A stretch of 64,000 nt of DNA from Hyperoplus lanceolatus (Eukaryota > Chordata > Actinopteri > Uranoscopiformes > Ammodytidae), in assembly GCA_026929865.2 (NCBI GenBank), contig CM049404.1:16009501-16073500 (forward strand), read 5' to 3'. The notes under the pieces were generated by a model, which had not been told where the DNA came from, did no database searches, and saw nothing but the letters and a program-made list of their open reading frames with translations. Positions 1 to 12,961 of this stretch are shown one piece after another. Position numbers and translations under genes: made by a program. The stretch's first letter is position 1; each line of letters starts with the position of its first letter.

Positions 1-110
1 TGTAATTACAACAATCATTGTGTCTGAAACATAGAGTATCCTTTGTACCAGCCATCATCATTATGATCATCATTGTATTTGGTATTATGTGTATTCGCCC
101 CATGTTGTAC

Positions 111-2826
111 CTTGAATTTCTGCAGTTTTCTGCCACTGCTTGCTCTGCTGTTGAAGGTCACGCTGCAGGTTGTCAATCTCCCCCTCGTATTTGTTGGCGG
201 TCTGACGCCATTTGTCCAGGTCCTTCAAGGCGGTGGACAGGTTGTTTTGGATAGCAGAGACGTCATGTTCCCGCTCAGCAGTGGCTGCCTCCAGGGCACG
301 TTTCAGCGTCTTCACCTCCTCACGTGCACTTTGGAGCTCGTCGCGTGAACTGGAGGACACATCGATCTGCTCTCTTAGAACGCCCGTTTCATCTTGGAGC
401 TGCATCAGCTGGCCTGTTCACACAACGGTCAGTGTTTACATTAGTAGAATTGATTATTTCTTTTATTTTTTAAATCAGGATGGACACAATTTTCAAATCC
501 ACAGATACACAAATGTACCTTGAAGAAGTTTGATCTGTTTTGCAGATTCATCAGCATGCAGTTTCTTTTCTTTTCTCTCGTCCTCCAGGAGACCTACGAA
601 ACATAATTGCATTTATGTCACTTGTGGTCCATGTCTGTAACATATTATTCTGTGAAGAGGTTTTTTAATTTACCATGTAGCTCCATGCATTTATGTTTCT
701 CAGTATTAGCCAGCTCCTGGGCTTCTCGAAGTTCACCATTCAAGCACTGGATAATCTTCTCTGGGTCTCTAGAGGACCCCATGTTTGACCTGGTCAGGTC
801 ATCTGTTCATGACATATGGGAAAAAAATAATTATCCAAATGAGAAGATCCTTTCTTCTAACACAAAATGATCTAGCTGTAAGTGTAAGCGGCTTATCTTC
901 ATACAAAGTCACTTGTGTGCATAAGGAGAAGTTTATACCCTAATGATATAAAACGGCAGTAATTTACTATAAAAATAGAAGGATAAATCAAAAGTTCCAC
1001 CTTATTAATTCTGCTACAGTCCCAAATATTTAACCAGGTCTGACACACTAGATGATTTCCCAAGATATTAAAATGGGATGATTACATAAACTAATTGCTC
1101 TCCCAGAAATAGGCACAACTGCGTTATGTGCATTTTCTATCCCACCTTTCATTCCAAATAGTCTATTAACCACGATAAGAGTCTCTGGGTAATCCACACT
1201 GCTTTTGAACATTAAGTTACTGTAAACAATACACAAAGGGAATGGACTTGCCAAGGTTGTCAAGGGTCTGTTTTGTTTCCCAAATGTGGAAACAAACTTG
1301 CTCCGCAAATACTTGGGCTTTGCAATGCCCAGTGAATATTTTGATCCCCTAATCTGCCTTGGCTAGAAAAAGAAAATGACCTCATCTCAGGCCGAGCCTT
1401 TTTCAGAAATTAGAACAAGAGTTGCGACAGGTCAAGCATGTGCACCATAAATGGACATATCAGGGGACTGAGTTTGCAATGAAAAGCTGCATTTGTTAGG
1501 AAAACTGTGATTTTGTCACATCCGTACGGCTAAGTAAACACAATGTAAGGATGCAAACACATATTGTTAGTAGTGCTCAGATGGCATTGACAAATGACTA
1601 AAATGAAAGGGTATGAAGCAACTACTGGAGACTGGTGGCACCCTCTGACTCAAGCACATGACACCGCTGCTGTTTGCCAGACAAAGGATAGGCGGTCAGC
1701 GCTGCATCCCGCATGTGTGTATGAGGTTTGTGTGTTCCCTCATGCATGCATATGTATGAGCGAGAATCAGAATGTGTGTGGGCTCCCTGTGCGTACGGCG
1801 GTCTGTGTTCAGTTTGTGTGAAAGATGAATGTCCACTCGTCCAAATACGAGGGGGAGAGCACAAGACAACGCGATAAGTATTTCAGATGAGTGACTCAAA
1901 TGTGCTATCTTTAGTTGAATTAGACATTACAGCCCTTATGTCTATCAGTTACAGACCGACACATGACAAAGAAATTATTGGAATAGCCTGTGGGTAAAAA
2001 TACCCCTCAACTGGGGATATTGAGCATCATGCTCCCTCAAGTGACAGAAAAAAATATTTTAGGAGAAAGTCTTTTTTTAGCTCAAGTGCTGAAGGCTAGA
2101 GCCATCATGCTCTATCTTTCCCCGCTGTCTGTTTCCTTTACACGTGAATGTGACAGGGTTCTTTAACCAAAGCTGAGGCTTAGGATGCTCGCAATGAATG
2201 TATACAGTATTCTGCAGCTGGTAAACGCCTGGAAATACATTAATTTACAGCTATAAAATGTACTGTATGTGACCGAAACTCAGAAAAGTTCCCCATCATC
2301 TGAGACGCTGTCGTCGTGGGTACACTGTTTGCTTTGTGCTGCTATATATACTGTGCAGTGTAGCGTTACAAATTCATCCGCCATGCAAATTTTATTCGCT
2401 GAATAACCAATTGCACATTTTGTCATGAATGTCCCTGCAGATTTTGTTTATGTTCCTGTGAAATCTTTGCACAAGACATTATTTTCTATTTTAATTAGCT
2501 GCCCTAAATGTCGCTGACATGCATCAGCTGATGGAGTCTAATAAGCTGTTAACACTTCAGAAATTAGACTGTAAAACAAGGCAATAAGGGCTACAACACC
2601 GTGAGCTCTAAAGCTAAGCAGCTGCCCCCATAGATACAGACTCTTCCCCACTGTGACTCATGCTTTTCTCTCTGTGTCATGTAGGAGCCATTTGAGCAAC
2701 AAAACAATGCCAAGTCATTTACTCACAAATCTGTCTGTCCATGTTTACAGAAACAAATAGAACAGCTGGGTTACCTTTAATGAGTGAAACATTATTCAGG
2801 GGATCACTCAGCTCTTTCTGATCCAT
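111..2826 (-). CDS. SLMAP-family coiled-coil protein, short form (partial, C-terminus off left edge)
   Basis: Four coding exons are seen on the minus strand: 2826-2775, 802-674, 593-519 and 413-111. All have GT/AG borders, and their phases join without a break. The product begins MDQKELSDPLNNVSLIK and continues through a heptad-rich coiled coil. It matches sarcolemma membrane-associated protein (SLMAP) from the internal start used by the short, tail-anchored isoforms. Shared landmarks are the DDL after the first exon, EAQELA, LLEDER, and the DELQSAREE and DKWRQTANKYE blocks. SLMAP proteins sit on ER, sarcolemma, nuclear-envelope and centrosomal membranes, and the long forms recruit STRIPAK through an FHA domain. 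The first exon has an in-frame TAA seven bases before the ATG, so it is a true first coding exon. No FHA exon was seen between this exon and cers5. The tail anchor lies outside the window. The symbol is left blank because slmapa, slmapb or a TRAF3IP3-like paralogue cannot be separated here. Confidence 0.85.
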
Positions 2827-3156
2827 TTGTTATCTGTAATAAAAAATAAATATATATATATATTAATATGAATTACATATCTGAACAGAAATTCAGAACT
2901 AAATCAAGAGTTAAAATAGACAAATAAAATATGATTTAGATAAACATCTACATGATTAGAGATGACTTTTGTGGTAATGGTTAAAGATTTGAGAAGTAAA
3001 ATTCAAAAGGTAAACACAAAATGCATGCTCATCCATGAACACATAACAAGTAATTTCCGAGGACGAAGCTGCATAGTTGCTGAGAAAGAGGAGGATAAGG
3101 TCAAAAATAACACACAACTAAAAAGGTTAGGCCTTAAACTCAGCAGGATATATTAC

Positions 3157-3260
3157 CTTAGGTGATCCAGGAGCTACAGTTCTCTTGTGTGCTGAGGCTA
3201 CAGCGGTCCCTGACATGAAGAACTCTTCTAGCAACTATCAGATTTTTTTTTTCACATGCG
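3157..3260 (-). other. Probable 5' UTR exon of the SLMAP-family gene, with an upstream ORF
   Basis: A strong minus-strand donor (CCTAAG|GTAATA) ends an exon at 3157. It would splice to the acceptor just before the coding exon at 2826. The right-hand limit is approximate; no TATA box was seen. An ATG at 3216-3214 opens a frame that crosses the splice and stops 29 codons on, overlapping the main start in another frame, so it could dampen translation. Confidence 0.5.
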
Positions 3261-3646
3261 AGATTGGAATAGTCCAAGAATTGAGAAATGGGAGGGGGGC
3301 TCTTGTGGGAATGAAGGACGTTGTGTAGTGGACCGCGCTGCTATTGTTTGACTGCAGCCAGTAGAGCCAAATAACTGGTTGAATTAAGTGGACAAATACC
3401 TTGGGCGGATTAAAAATGCAACACTAGTGGTTAGTCAGAAACGTGCCCTCAAATATATGCCTCCCCCCTATTTTGTGACCAAAGTACCCAGACCCACCAG
3501 ACAAGGTCACGCATCCGAGTCGGGCATCTCGGAAGCTGCAGCTGCATACTGACACAGAGAGGTTTTGTTCATGGAGCGGAGCTACTCTCTGGCCAGTTGG
3601 TACTGATGTTAAAACAACAACTATAAATGACAGAGAATATGTAGGG

Positions 3647-3784
<138 letters not shown>

Positions 3785-3935
3785 TAAAAAATCATCAATG
3801 AGCATTGGTGTATTTTGTGTTCAAAAGAGTGTCAAACTGCGGTTATCTCGGGACCCCAGATTTTTTAATGTGGAGAGAGTACGGTCCCCAGATGTTAGGC
3901 ATTGCCTTCATAGGGATCTTTTTTCTTTAAGAACA

Positions 3936-3936
<1 letters not shown>

Positions 3937-3971
<35 letters not shown>
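3937..3971. repeat. Second short (TG)n tract
   Basis: A 35-bp TG run follows the long tract, separated by about 150 bp of ordinary sequence. Confidence 0.95.
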
Positions 3972-3974
<3 letters not shown>

Positions 3975-5643
3975 TCATGTACAGTATGTGCTAAACCCAC
4001 CAACTCTCTTGTTTTGCCACAAGGGTGAAGTTGTGCAGAAATTACAATACAATTACTTTGTAGTCTATATTCAAACTATAAAATAACAAAAAGTGAAAAT
4101 CCGTCAAGAGGTGACCGTCACCCAGCAAAATAACAGCTAGCATTGTAAAAAGTCAACAATAAGTTGCAAAGTTTAGTTTGAAATATAAGAACAGATCCCT
4201 ATAGTTTGCAGCCGCACAATTACAATTAATTGTTGGAACACTGCAATGGCTAATTTTGCCCAAAAAAACCCCTAAGCATCAGGGTTTATGTTTGGACACC
4301 AGAGAGTGATACAATGAAATATATCTTACATGGGTTTCCTAATGAATTGAAGTGTTGCTGTCAGGCCAGATTTCTGAGACAGACCTTAACCTTGGCTGGT
4401 AGGACAAGCTAGCAAGGTGCTAAAGGTTTAAGAATTAGAGCTAAAAATCGTTGACATATTGTAAGTCAATAATCAACCATTCAAACCAAACTGCTCTTTT
4501 CTCAAAAACATTTGCAATCTTTAGTTGTCCTACTCTAAACTAAAGAACACTAAACAGCCAATCTTCGATTAAGGAGATAAGGTTTCTTAAAGAGCACACA
4601 ATAAGTGCTCTCTACACAGACAAATGAAAATCCACATAAACAGATGTTAACTACATTTTATGGGTGAAGGATTCAACCACCCTTATTCACATACAATTCT
4701 AACAACTTAATGACTAACCGTTATGGTATGCCATATAATCAACATGATCTAAATTTGAAAAAGGGTGCAGCATATAAAAGCACCCTGGATCAATGAAATT
4801 ACTTGTTTTATTGTAAATGTTTTTAAAACTAGCTATAAAAATTTGCTTTTTGTCTTCTGTACTGATTTACACTTACCTGAAACTTATTAGGTAGCCTACA
4901 CCTTGCTAAAAAACAATGCAGTAGAATACAATAGCTTTTTCAGACAGCTGTTGATCAAACTATATGACCATTTTGGAGGGATTATACCCTTACTGAAGGT
5001 TAGGTTAAGTTTTTATTAGCTAGGTTTGTCTTGTAAACTGGCACAGAGAATATATATATGTGTACAGCTGGCCTATTAGGTTACGTATAAGCTTTTGTAG
5101 GGTGGAAGGCATTAGATATGTCAATTATGTGTTGGTCATCCACTTTAAATCAGAGTTTGCCCACGCAAACGATAATATATTAAAGCAGCTTGTATCAAAT
5201 ATATTACTTTTTCATTCTTTAGTGTTTTGTCAAATTCAGTGACTATCTCCTCACAATCCACCCTGTCCGCACTGTGCGTGCGCTGTCAATAAATCTGTAC
5301 ACAGCCTCTTTAAACTGGTATGTAAAAAAAGGATAGGATGCACACACGGGGGGAGGGGGGGGCACAACAGCTAGCAACATGCCTGTTTACAGAGCCTAGG
5401 CTGTGTGTTAACATAAAAAATAAAATAATGGCCTAAGTCACTTTTTGGCCAAAATTAATGTTTTGCTTAAATCATCTCCTCATGATGCTGGCCATCTCTG
5501 GTAAAATGGCCTGTATCCTCAGTTGAACAGGTCATGTGATTCTACTTGACATAGGTCACTATACCATAGTACCACTTTGTTCAGAGTGTGACCTGTTTGA
5601 GTGAAATTATTAATAAATATCAAATATTCAATAGCCTATTTGG
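3972..5643. other. AT-rich intergenic DNA, nothing recognised
   Basis: No exon with convincing splice sites and no clear repeat was seen. The few open frames here are short, isolated and unlike any family I know. Confidence 0.6.
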
Positions 5644-6137
5644 TTAAAGGTCACATATTATGCTATGCACTTTTTAAATGTGTTCCAACATATCCATGGG
5701 TCCACGGTGTGCCTAACAATCTCTCCTTTTCTCACTCTCCCCCTTTCTGAAACCCCCAACTCTCCTCCCCAATATACTCCAGTCAGAATTCTCCTCGTTT
5801 CTGACCTCAAAAACTGGAAAGCCAGAAGCTTCCATTGTGCAGCCCACACCCCTATTTCTTATTGGTCCATGGCCCTGACAGACAGAGGGCAAGGCGTATC
5901 TGGCTTCGCTTCCGGACAGGGGGCGGGGGGAGCTCAAAGATTGTATATTTACGAGGGGAGCTGCAGCTCTTTTTAAAAAATAGGCCATTGTGAGATTAGC
6001 TGAACATCAGCATAGTACAATAAATTATCTGAAAGTTTTTTTCAGCAAACAATTAAAGAAAAACATATTAGGGACCAATAAGACCATATAATATGGTGTA
6101 TAATAGTACCGAAAAGTGTATAATATGGGAGCTTTAA
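5644..6137. mobile_element. TTAA-flanked MITE (piggyBac- or Kolobok-type)
   Basis: The segment starts TTAAAGGTCACATATTATGC and ends in the near-inverse, GTATAATATGGGAGCTTTAA. TTAA stands at both outer edges. TTAA target sites with short imperfect terminal inverted repeats and no transposase fit a non-autonomous piggyBac- or Kolobok-type element. The inside is non-coding. Confidence 0.7.
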
Positions 6138-6513
6138 GTTTTTTGTGTTTCCTGAAGAAAAAAAAATGAAAAAAAACTAGGCCTACTTAGGACCGAACTC
6201 TTGCATGGATTGCATTTTTAATTTCTCTTTGCTATTTGGGCTGATTGTAAAAACCAAGAATTATATTTTTACATGATGTAGTTTCTGAGAAAAATGATGT
6301 CCACATATGACGACCGTGGTTTTAAATCTAGATAAAACACAATAAAGTCAAAATTGAGTAATCATGAACACAACTCTTTTTTTTGGTGCCTGAATACAGC
6401 AGCATTTTTCCTGAGTGCAAAAACAAAATGAGAAACAACAATTGTGCCCCTTTGAGCAATATTACTCATTAGAAGGGCTGCTAACAGTTGCAGGAAGAGG
6501 TATATCCTGAATT

Positions 6514-7636
6514 GTAGCCAGAATCCTGGCCTTGGCCCTGGGGATGCTAGTCAAAGACCTGGCCTTGGCCCTTGGGTTGGTAGTCGGAGATCTGGCCTTG
6601 GCCCTTGGGTTTGTAGCCAGAATCCTGGCCTTGGCCCTTGGGTTGGTAGCCGGAAACCTGACCCTGGAAGCCAGAATCCTGGCCTTGGCCCTTGGGTTGG
6701 TAGCCGGAAAACTGGCCCGGGTAGCCAGAATCCATGGCCTTGGCCCTTGGGTTGGTAGTCGGCTATCTGGCCTTGGCCCTTAGGTTTGTAGCCAGAATCC
6801 ATGGTCTTGGACCTTGGGTTGGTAGTCCAAAACCTGGCCCGGATAGCCAGAATCCTGTCCTTGGCCCTAAGGATGGTAGCCGGAAAACTGGCCTTAGCCC
6901 TGGCCCTTGGGTTGGTAGTCAGAGACCTGGCCTTGGCCCTTGGGTTGGTAGCCGGAAATCTGACCCTGGTAGCCCGAAACCTGGCCCTGGTAGCCGGGAA
7001 ACCTTGCCTTGGTAGCTGGAAAGCTGGCCCTGGTAGCCCGAAACCTGGCCCTGGTAGCCTAAAACCTGGCCCTTGGGTTGGTAGCCGGAAACCTGGCCTT
7101 GGCCCTGGCCCTTGGGTTGGTAGCTGGAAACCTGGCCCTGGTAGCCAGAATCCTGGCCTTGGCCCTGGGGATAGTAGCCAGAAAACTGGCCTTAGCCCTG
7201 GCACTTGGTTTTGTAGCCAGAATCCTGGCCTTGGTCCTTGGATTGTTAGCTGGAAACATGGCCCTGGTAGCCAGAGTCCTGGCCTTGGCCTTAGGAATGG
7301 TAGCCAGAAAACTGGCCTTGGCCCTGGGCCTTCGGTTGGTAGTCGGAGACCTGGCCTTGGCCCTTGGGTTAGTATAAATCAATCAATCAAACTTTATTTA
7401 TATAGCACTTTTCATACAATCAAATGTAACACAAAGTGCTTTGTGAAAAGTATCTGGAAACATGGCCAGAATCCTGGCCTTGGCCCTGGGGATCATAGCC
7501 GGAAAACTGGCCTTGGCCCAGGCCCTTGGGTTAGTAGTCGGAGACTTGGCCTTGGCCCTTGGGTTGGTAGTCGGAAACCTGGCTTTGGCCCTGTCCCCGG
7601 CCCTTGGGTAAGGAGCCAGAAACCTGGCCCTGGGGT
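6514..7636. repeat. GC-rich minisatellite with 21-, 33- and 39-bp units
   Basis: A tandem array of variants of CTGGCCTTGGCCCTTGGGTT followed by GGTAG(C/T)CGGAAAC. Common unit lengths are 33 bp, with 21-bp and 39-bp variants, all multiples of three, so long frames stay open on both strands. On the minus strand one frame reads as GYQPKGQGQ-like repeats for short stretches but is broken by single-base indels. A foreign tail fragment interrupts the array near 7375-7450. No start or splice context supports an active gene. Confidence 0.9.
7375..7450 (-). mobile_element. SINE/LINE 3'-tail fragment inside the minisatellite
   Basis: The segment has (TCAA)n followed by ACTTTATTTATATAGCACTT and ends with an ACAAAGTGCTT motif. 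This is the tail module shared by many fish non-LTR elements. It splits the minisatellite, so the insertion is younger than the array. Confidence 0.6.
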
Positions 7637-10600
7637 TGAAATTTACTGAAATATACTCATTGTCACTGTAAATTAGGGAAACCTCAGTGTCTCTTGAGTA
7701 ATAAGTGAAAGGTTATTGATTGATTGGTTGATTGATAAAATATAAAAATGTTCAACAGAACTAAGTCCCGCTGTCCACATACAAGGATTTTTCCAATAAA
7801 ACTAACAGAACCAAGTCCCTCTGTCCACAAACGTGTACATCATGTTTAGCGGCATGGTACATCGTTACAGTTATTAGCTTTTGTAAATGTTTTACTTTCA
7901 TAACAAACATTGAACACTTTTATAAATATCTGAACAAGAATCAGCCATGAAATTTCATAGCTTTTTTTCCTGGTCGAAGTTTGGATCGGGAGTTGCCATC
8001 TGAACTTATGGGTGTGTTGTCGGCCATCTTGAATCTAAAGTATTAAAATCTTCTGCCACCACTAACTGGCAGTATAATGTCCTTGTATGTGGACCCCAGG
8101 CCCTTTCTAGAGCAAAATGTAGTATTGCGGTCTAGACAGCCCAAAATGTGATGTCCACACAGGTGAACGCCGGGTCCTAGGAAGTTAAGAGGGTGACGAT
8201 ATGAAAACTATGAAAATATCAGCGTCTTCAGTGCGCTTAAAGTGCGTATTGGAAGTTAGATGCTGCAGTGAAGAATCATATAGGACAAACATTCTAGTAT
8301 ACTATTTTAATATTTGGTTTTATAAATCTACACTAGAAGTGGCCTCTGGAGCCGTTTTTGTGATACAATTTTACTACCGCACCTCAAAAAGAGTTTTCGA
8401 ATGTGACGTAGCAAGGGGTCGACGAACATTCTAATCCATAGACTAGCTTGGTGCGAAACAATGGTAATAGGAGGGAGATTGAGTTATGGTGAGAGGAAAA
8501 TCAGTGGAGTTTCGGTCTGGAGAGTGACTGGCATTAGCTAGAGTTAATGTTAGCTTATGACAGAATGCTGTCCATATTTCAACACTTAACAGTCAATCAC
8601 TTTACAAGTATAAGGTTATGAAGCTGCATGACGTAACTCCACATTACCTCTTGCATCGCTACTGGAGCGAGCGAGCGAGAGACGGAGAGAGAGAGCAAGC
8701 GAGCGAGCTAAAACAGAAATTACGACATTTACCTCATACACCTTTTGTTTGATAGGTGCCTGTGTGGGAAAGCCAATGAGCTCAGCTGAGCATAGCATGT
8801 GCTGCAGGGACGTGGATACCTTCTGGGCTCTGGTGGAGACGCTAAACCCCAGACCAGACATAACATAGGCTACTTGACTCAGTATCCAGGTTTACTTTTG
8901 AGCCCCTTAGTGCTCCAGATAGCATACCTGAGCTTCAGACAGGAGCATGGCCCTCTGCAGGCCAGCAGACACGAGTATGTCAATCAGTATAACCCATAAC
9001 AGAAACTACTTTCGCCAATTAATTATTCCACACCTTGCAGCTAATGTGTCCACAGGAATTGTCCGATTTTTTTCTACAATTAGAATATAAGCCTTGAGGG
9101 CAAAAGTAAAGTAAATGAAGTACATCTTGATGCAGAGTATTGATAAATCCGACCAATTTAACATTTAGAAGAGTCTTCTAAATATTATGTTGGTTGGATT
9201 GATCAATTTAAACTTGTGAACAAGTATTTTAGTAGACCAACATGTGTATGATTGAAAATCAATATTTCTAGATGCAGAACAGCAGAAAGGATACATTACA
9301 ATTGAATTGGTATACTTCTGTTTTTCCATTTCACATTTTCCATGTGATCACTACTTGTAAATGATCTATAGATTATCAGGCTTAACAGTGGATATTGTGT
9401 GCCTATCCCCAGGCACTTCTGCTATACAGCTTACCTTATATTGTGTCCAGAAGAACCAGGTATATACAAAGCTTTATATTAATCATTTCATTGATAAATT
9501 AATCACAACCACAAAGTGTAACACCATATAACATTTTATGCAGTTTAAAACGTATATATTTTGAACATATGCTTTATAAATTATAAGGGTCTTCATGCTG
9601 CAAAAGCAAGACTAATAAATGTCATGTACCTATACAAATGTTTAATGTATTTTATATTTATGAATTACAGTTATTACATCAAAGCACGATAAGTAAACAT
9701 GTAAAGAGCTTACCAATAAATCACAAATGTATACAGCTTTTTTAAATATATGTTTGGTTTAATGTATATATGGTCAAAATGGAAGATTAACCAATTTAAA
9801 ATGAGAATGCATTCATAATAGCATACCTCCCCGTATAGCTGTTTAATCCTCATATTTTATTAAGAGAAAATGTTAAATTTTGTATCTGGCTCTAGATAAA
9901 ACTACCCCCAATCCTCAGGTGTTTCCAGAACAAGACTTTATTACAAAACACAAAACTAAACAAGTAACCGTATCCTTGGTCTGTGGCTCAATTCTTTACC
10001 AAATTTAGTCAAAATCTATCTTAGCTTTTTGAGATGTCTAACAAACAAACATGACCGAGTATGTCACCTATTTGACTGTAATCAACAAGATTATGAACTG
10101 AGTACTGATCTGACTTTGTCTAGACTTATAATAATCACTATCTGAAAACGGGAAACCAAATTGTGTGCTTGAGTTGTGTGAAGCTGTGACTGCCAGGCGA
10201 GTCCCAGGCTGCTCCATCTTCAGAGATCTTCTCACAGGTTCTGGAAAGGCAGCAGGTGCACGGTGCAGTGAAGAACCAGCTCTGCTCTCTCCTAGAGTCT
10301 TTAGTTATGTGGATTCTGTCCCTCTCAGAGTCCCCCAGGGCCAAGGTGCTAGGGGACGGACATCATGATGTAAGAATCCGTTTAGTGATATTATAGTATA
10401 AACATGATGGATAATATTTAGGGACTGACTGAAGCTGCTCACTGTAGCTGCAATGGCTTGACAGGGTGGCAGTGTCACATTATAGCTTCCTCTCATCTGC
10501 CCTAATGTTTGAAATGCAGGACAGCCAAGTTGAGTCTGTGGAAAAGCAGATTGTGTAGATCAGAGGTTGAACATATAAGTTATCCCAGACAAGTACATAC

Positions 10601-11477
10601 AGCATGTAAACATTTTAAACCCTAATTTACTGTGTGAAGTGCTGAGACAACGCTGCCATAATGTGGAAGAAAATGAACATTAGCTAATAAAATGCCAGAG
10701 TATGAAAATACAATACATGTAGGTTTAGGTTGATTCAGATCACAAATGCAGTATTATAACAGCCATGTATTTAATTCTCTTCATGGGGGTTATCCTCTTG
10801 TTAGTCATTTGAAAACGCTTTGTAGATGTTTTTTCGGGCTCAACGAGCAGATATAAATGATTATTACATGATGGAGCTGCTGCACAATTTAACACATGTT
10901 TATAACATAGTTTTCTCATCTGCATCATGGGCAGCTTATCTACGGAAACATGTCAACATGTATGTTGCGTGCAGGGGGAATACGTGCTCACATTTATTTA
11001 TTTGGATCTTGATTAGCCACTACCAAGGCAGCAAATGCTCTATAGGGTCAACACATGCTAACATTACATCCTGATGTAAAACTAGTATGATATGATGGTG
11101 CTAATGTCCCAGCAAAGTAGACATACAGCCACAGCGTGTCTGATTTTTATTTTAGCATCACGAGTAGCCTATATCAATATATTTTGCTGACTCAATGTCC
11201 CCGGCTAGCGCCAGTATTGTTTAAACTGATTAACGGAAGGAGTCATTGGTCAGCCTTCGTATTTGAGGTTAACAGTTAATTATAATCATGTAAAATATTG
11301 CATTATGCCTTATAAAATGGCCCATCTTACAAAAAAGGATGCCAAACAACATTAGCCGTTTTGACCTGTTAGCTAGTGGGTTATGCTGCCTAACAGTAAA
11401 TGACCACACGTTGCTTTTCATCATTGAAATTATTATGCTGACATGGGAGTTTAAAAACATTCGCTAACAAGACTTAC
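7637..11477. other. Intergenic DNA without recognised genes
   Basis: No exon chain is visible. An inverted pair (CTGTCCACATACAAGG near 7772 and CCTTGTATGTGGACC near 8081) may mark a degraded MITE. A GAGC/GAGA-rich purine tract lies at 8665-8710. A minus-strand open segment near 10138-10350 has a possible acceptor (CCCCTAG) and donor (GTGAGA), but its sequence is not recognised. Confidence 0.5.
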
Positions 11478-11720
11478 AGTTCATAGTTTCCGTGGGTTTA
11501 AATATTTGACGGCCTCGTGTCCTAGTAGGTCTGTGTCCGTGTCCGTGACCATCGGTCCAGCGTCGGCCGCAGCTCCGGACGATGAAGCAGCTCAGCTGTT
11601 TATTAAACCACCGCAGGCCCTGGTGTTGTTATCCTGAACTTTACCGTGTCACCCACACATAAGCCTCCTGTCTAAAATGATCGGGAAACCACCGTGTGTT
11701 TCGTGAGGGAGGCGGCGGCG
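11478..11720 (-). promoter_or_regulatory. Possible minus-strand first exon in a GC-rich, CpG-containing segment
   Basis: A locally CpG-rich block in AT-rich DNA ends in a good minus-strand donor (GAACT|GTAAGT at 11477). A short frame within it (MVTDTDTDLLGHEAVKYLNP) stops just before the donor, so if transcribed the exon would be mostly untranslated. It could be an alternative upstream promoter of the SLMAP-family gene. The extent and the link are inferred. Confidence 0.35.
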
Positions 11721-12961
11721 CCAGAGATGTAGTTCCGTCTCTTCACGTCTAAACATACCAAGGCTCAAAGCTAGCTAGCTAGCGCCGCTTATTTTCTGTC
11801 ACAGAAACCGTGGACTACATTTATTCTAAGGCTGGAGTACACTATACTTCTCCTTTACTGTAATGTAAAATACAATGCAATGTAAAACTACAGAAAAAAT
11901 ACGAGCACACTAAGTGACACATCTTCCATTCACTACGACCTACTACTGCCTGCACGTAGATGCATTCCAGTTCGGTCAGCGTCCCCTTGCTACGTAATAT
12001 GACGCGTTTGACGTAGGGGGTTAAAAAAAAGAACTTTGTAGGAGCTTAGCTCAAAACAGCCACTTTGATCTCGGAATAAACATTCTTATGTTTTGAAAAA
12101 CAAAAAAAATCCTGCACATTATTTTTCAATGGGGATGTCCATAATAGATTATGTATACATCTAGGAATATTTTTAACTTCCAATACGCACTTTAAAAACA
12201 TTTGTCATGCTGAGATTAAACATAACATTTGTAGAACATAGGCCTATGCAAAAAAAACATACTCTGAGTCTGCACATTAGCCTAGCTATTAGGCCTACAG
12301 TAAATTGAAGCAAACTACTAATAAATGGCTAAAGATGGCCGCTAGAAATAGTTTATTTCCCTTTTGGCTTACCTTTTACATAAAAACTTAGACCTAGATA
12401 GGCTAGTTAGTCCTGACTAAACACACACAACAAATATTTCAGCAGCTGTAACTTACCACTATAGCCTACAACTTTAAAAATAAGATGAGGTCAGCATTAA
12501 TTGGCTTATTTAGCCTACACTAATCAAATGACATGTGGCGCTAATTGCAAACAGTAGGGGTCGTTAGAGTTAATTTCGCGTAGGCTAAGTAATAGGCCTA
12601 GCTGCATTTAAATAACTCTTATTCTAACCCTATGGTTCAAGACAGTGTAATGCTGGAGAGGATGTCTCAAACCTTCCGCAGTAGGAAACAGTAGTGAGTT
12701 CATCCTCAAGAGTGGAAAACTTCATTGAAGGGTTGTCTAATCAGTGCGGTGGGCGTAGCCTTTCAGCATTTTACGTGTCAATTTAGCGGTCCGTGCAGTT
12801 CCCCCACAGGAGTCAACTCAAGAAGCAGTTATACTCTTTCTTAGCTTCAACAGCTAGGAAGGAGGCGGGAACATCACTGCCACGGCTTTTAAGTTCAACC
12901 AAGCCACCACATGTACGAGAAGTAAATATTCTGGTCTCGTGTACCTTGCTTCTCTTCCCCG
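11721..12961. other. Upstream region of cers5
   Basis: Contains GC-rich patches and the presumed cers5 5' UTR (from about 12780). No TATA box was recognised, so the transcription start is not placed. Confidence 0.4.

Noticed and set aside
1048-1899. Several 60-90 codon frames in the first SLMAP-family intron
   Set aside because: No conservation, splice context or family resemblance.
6551-7649. Long open frames on both strands (217 and 282 codons)
   Set aside because: They come from the minisatellite, whose units are multiples of three. The frames change register inside and lack gene context.
10138-10350. Minus-strand open segment with splice-like borders
   Set aside because: No family resemblance and no neighbouring exon to join; listed only as unexplained intergenic sequence.
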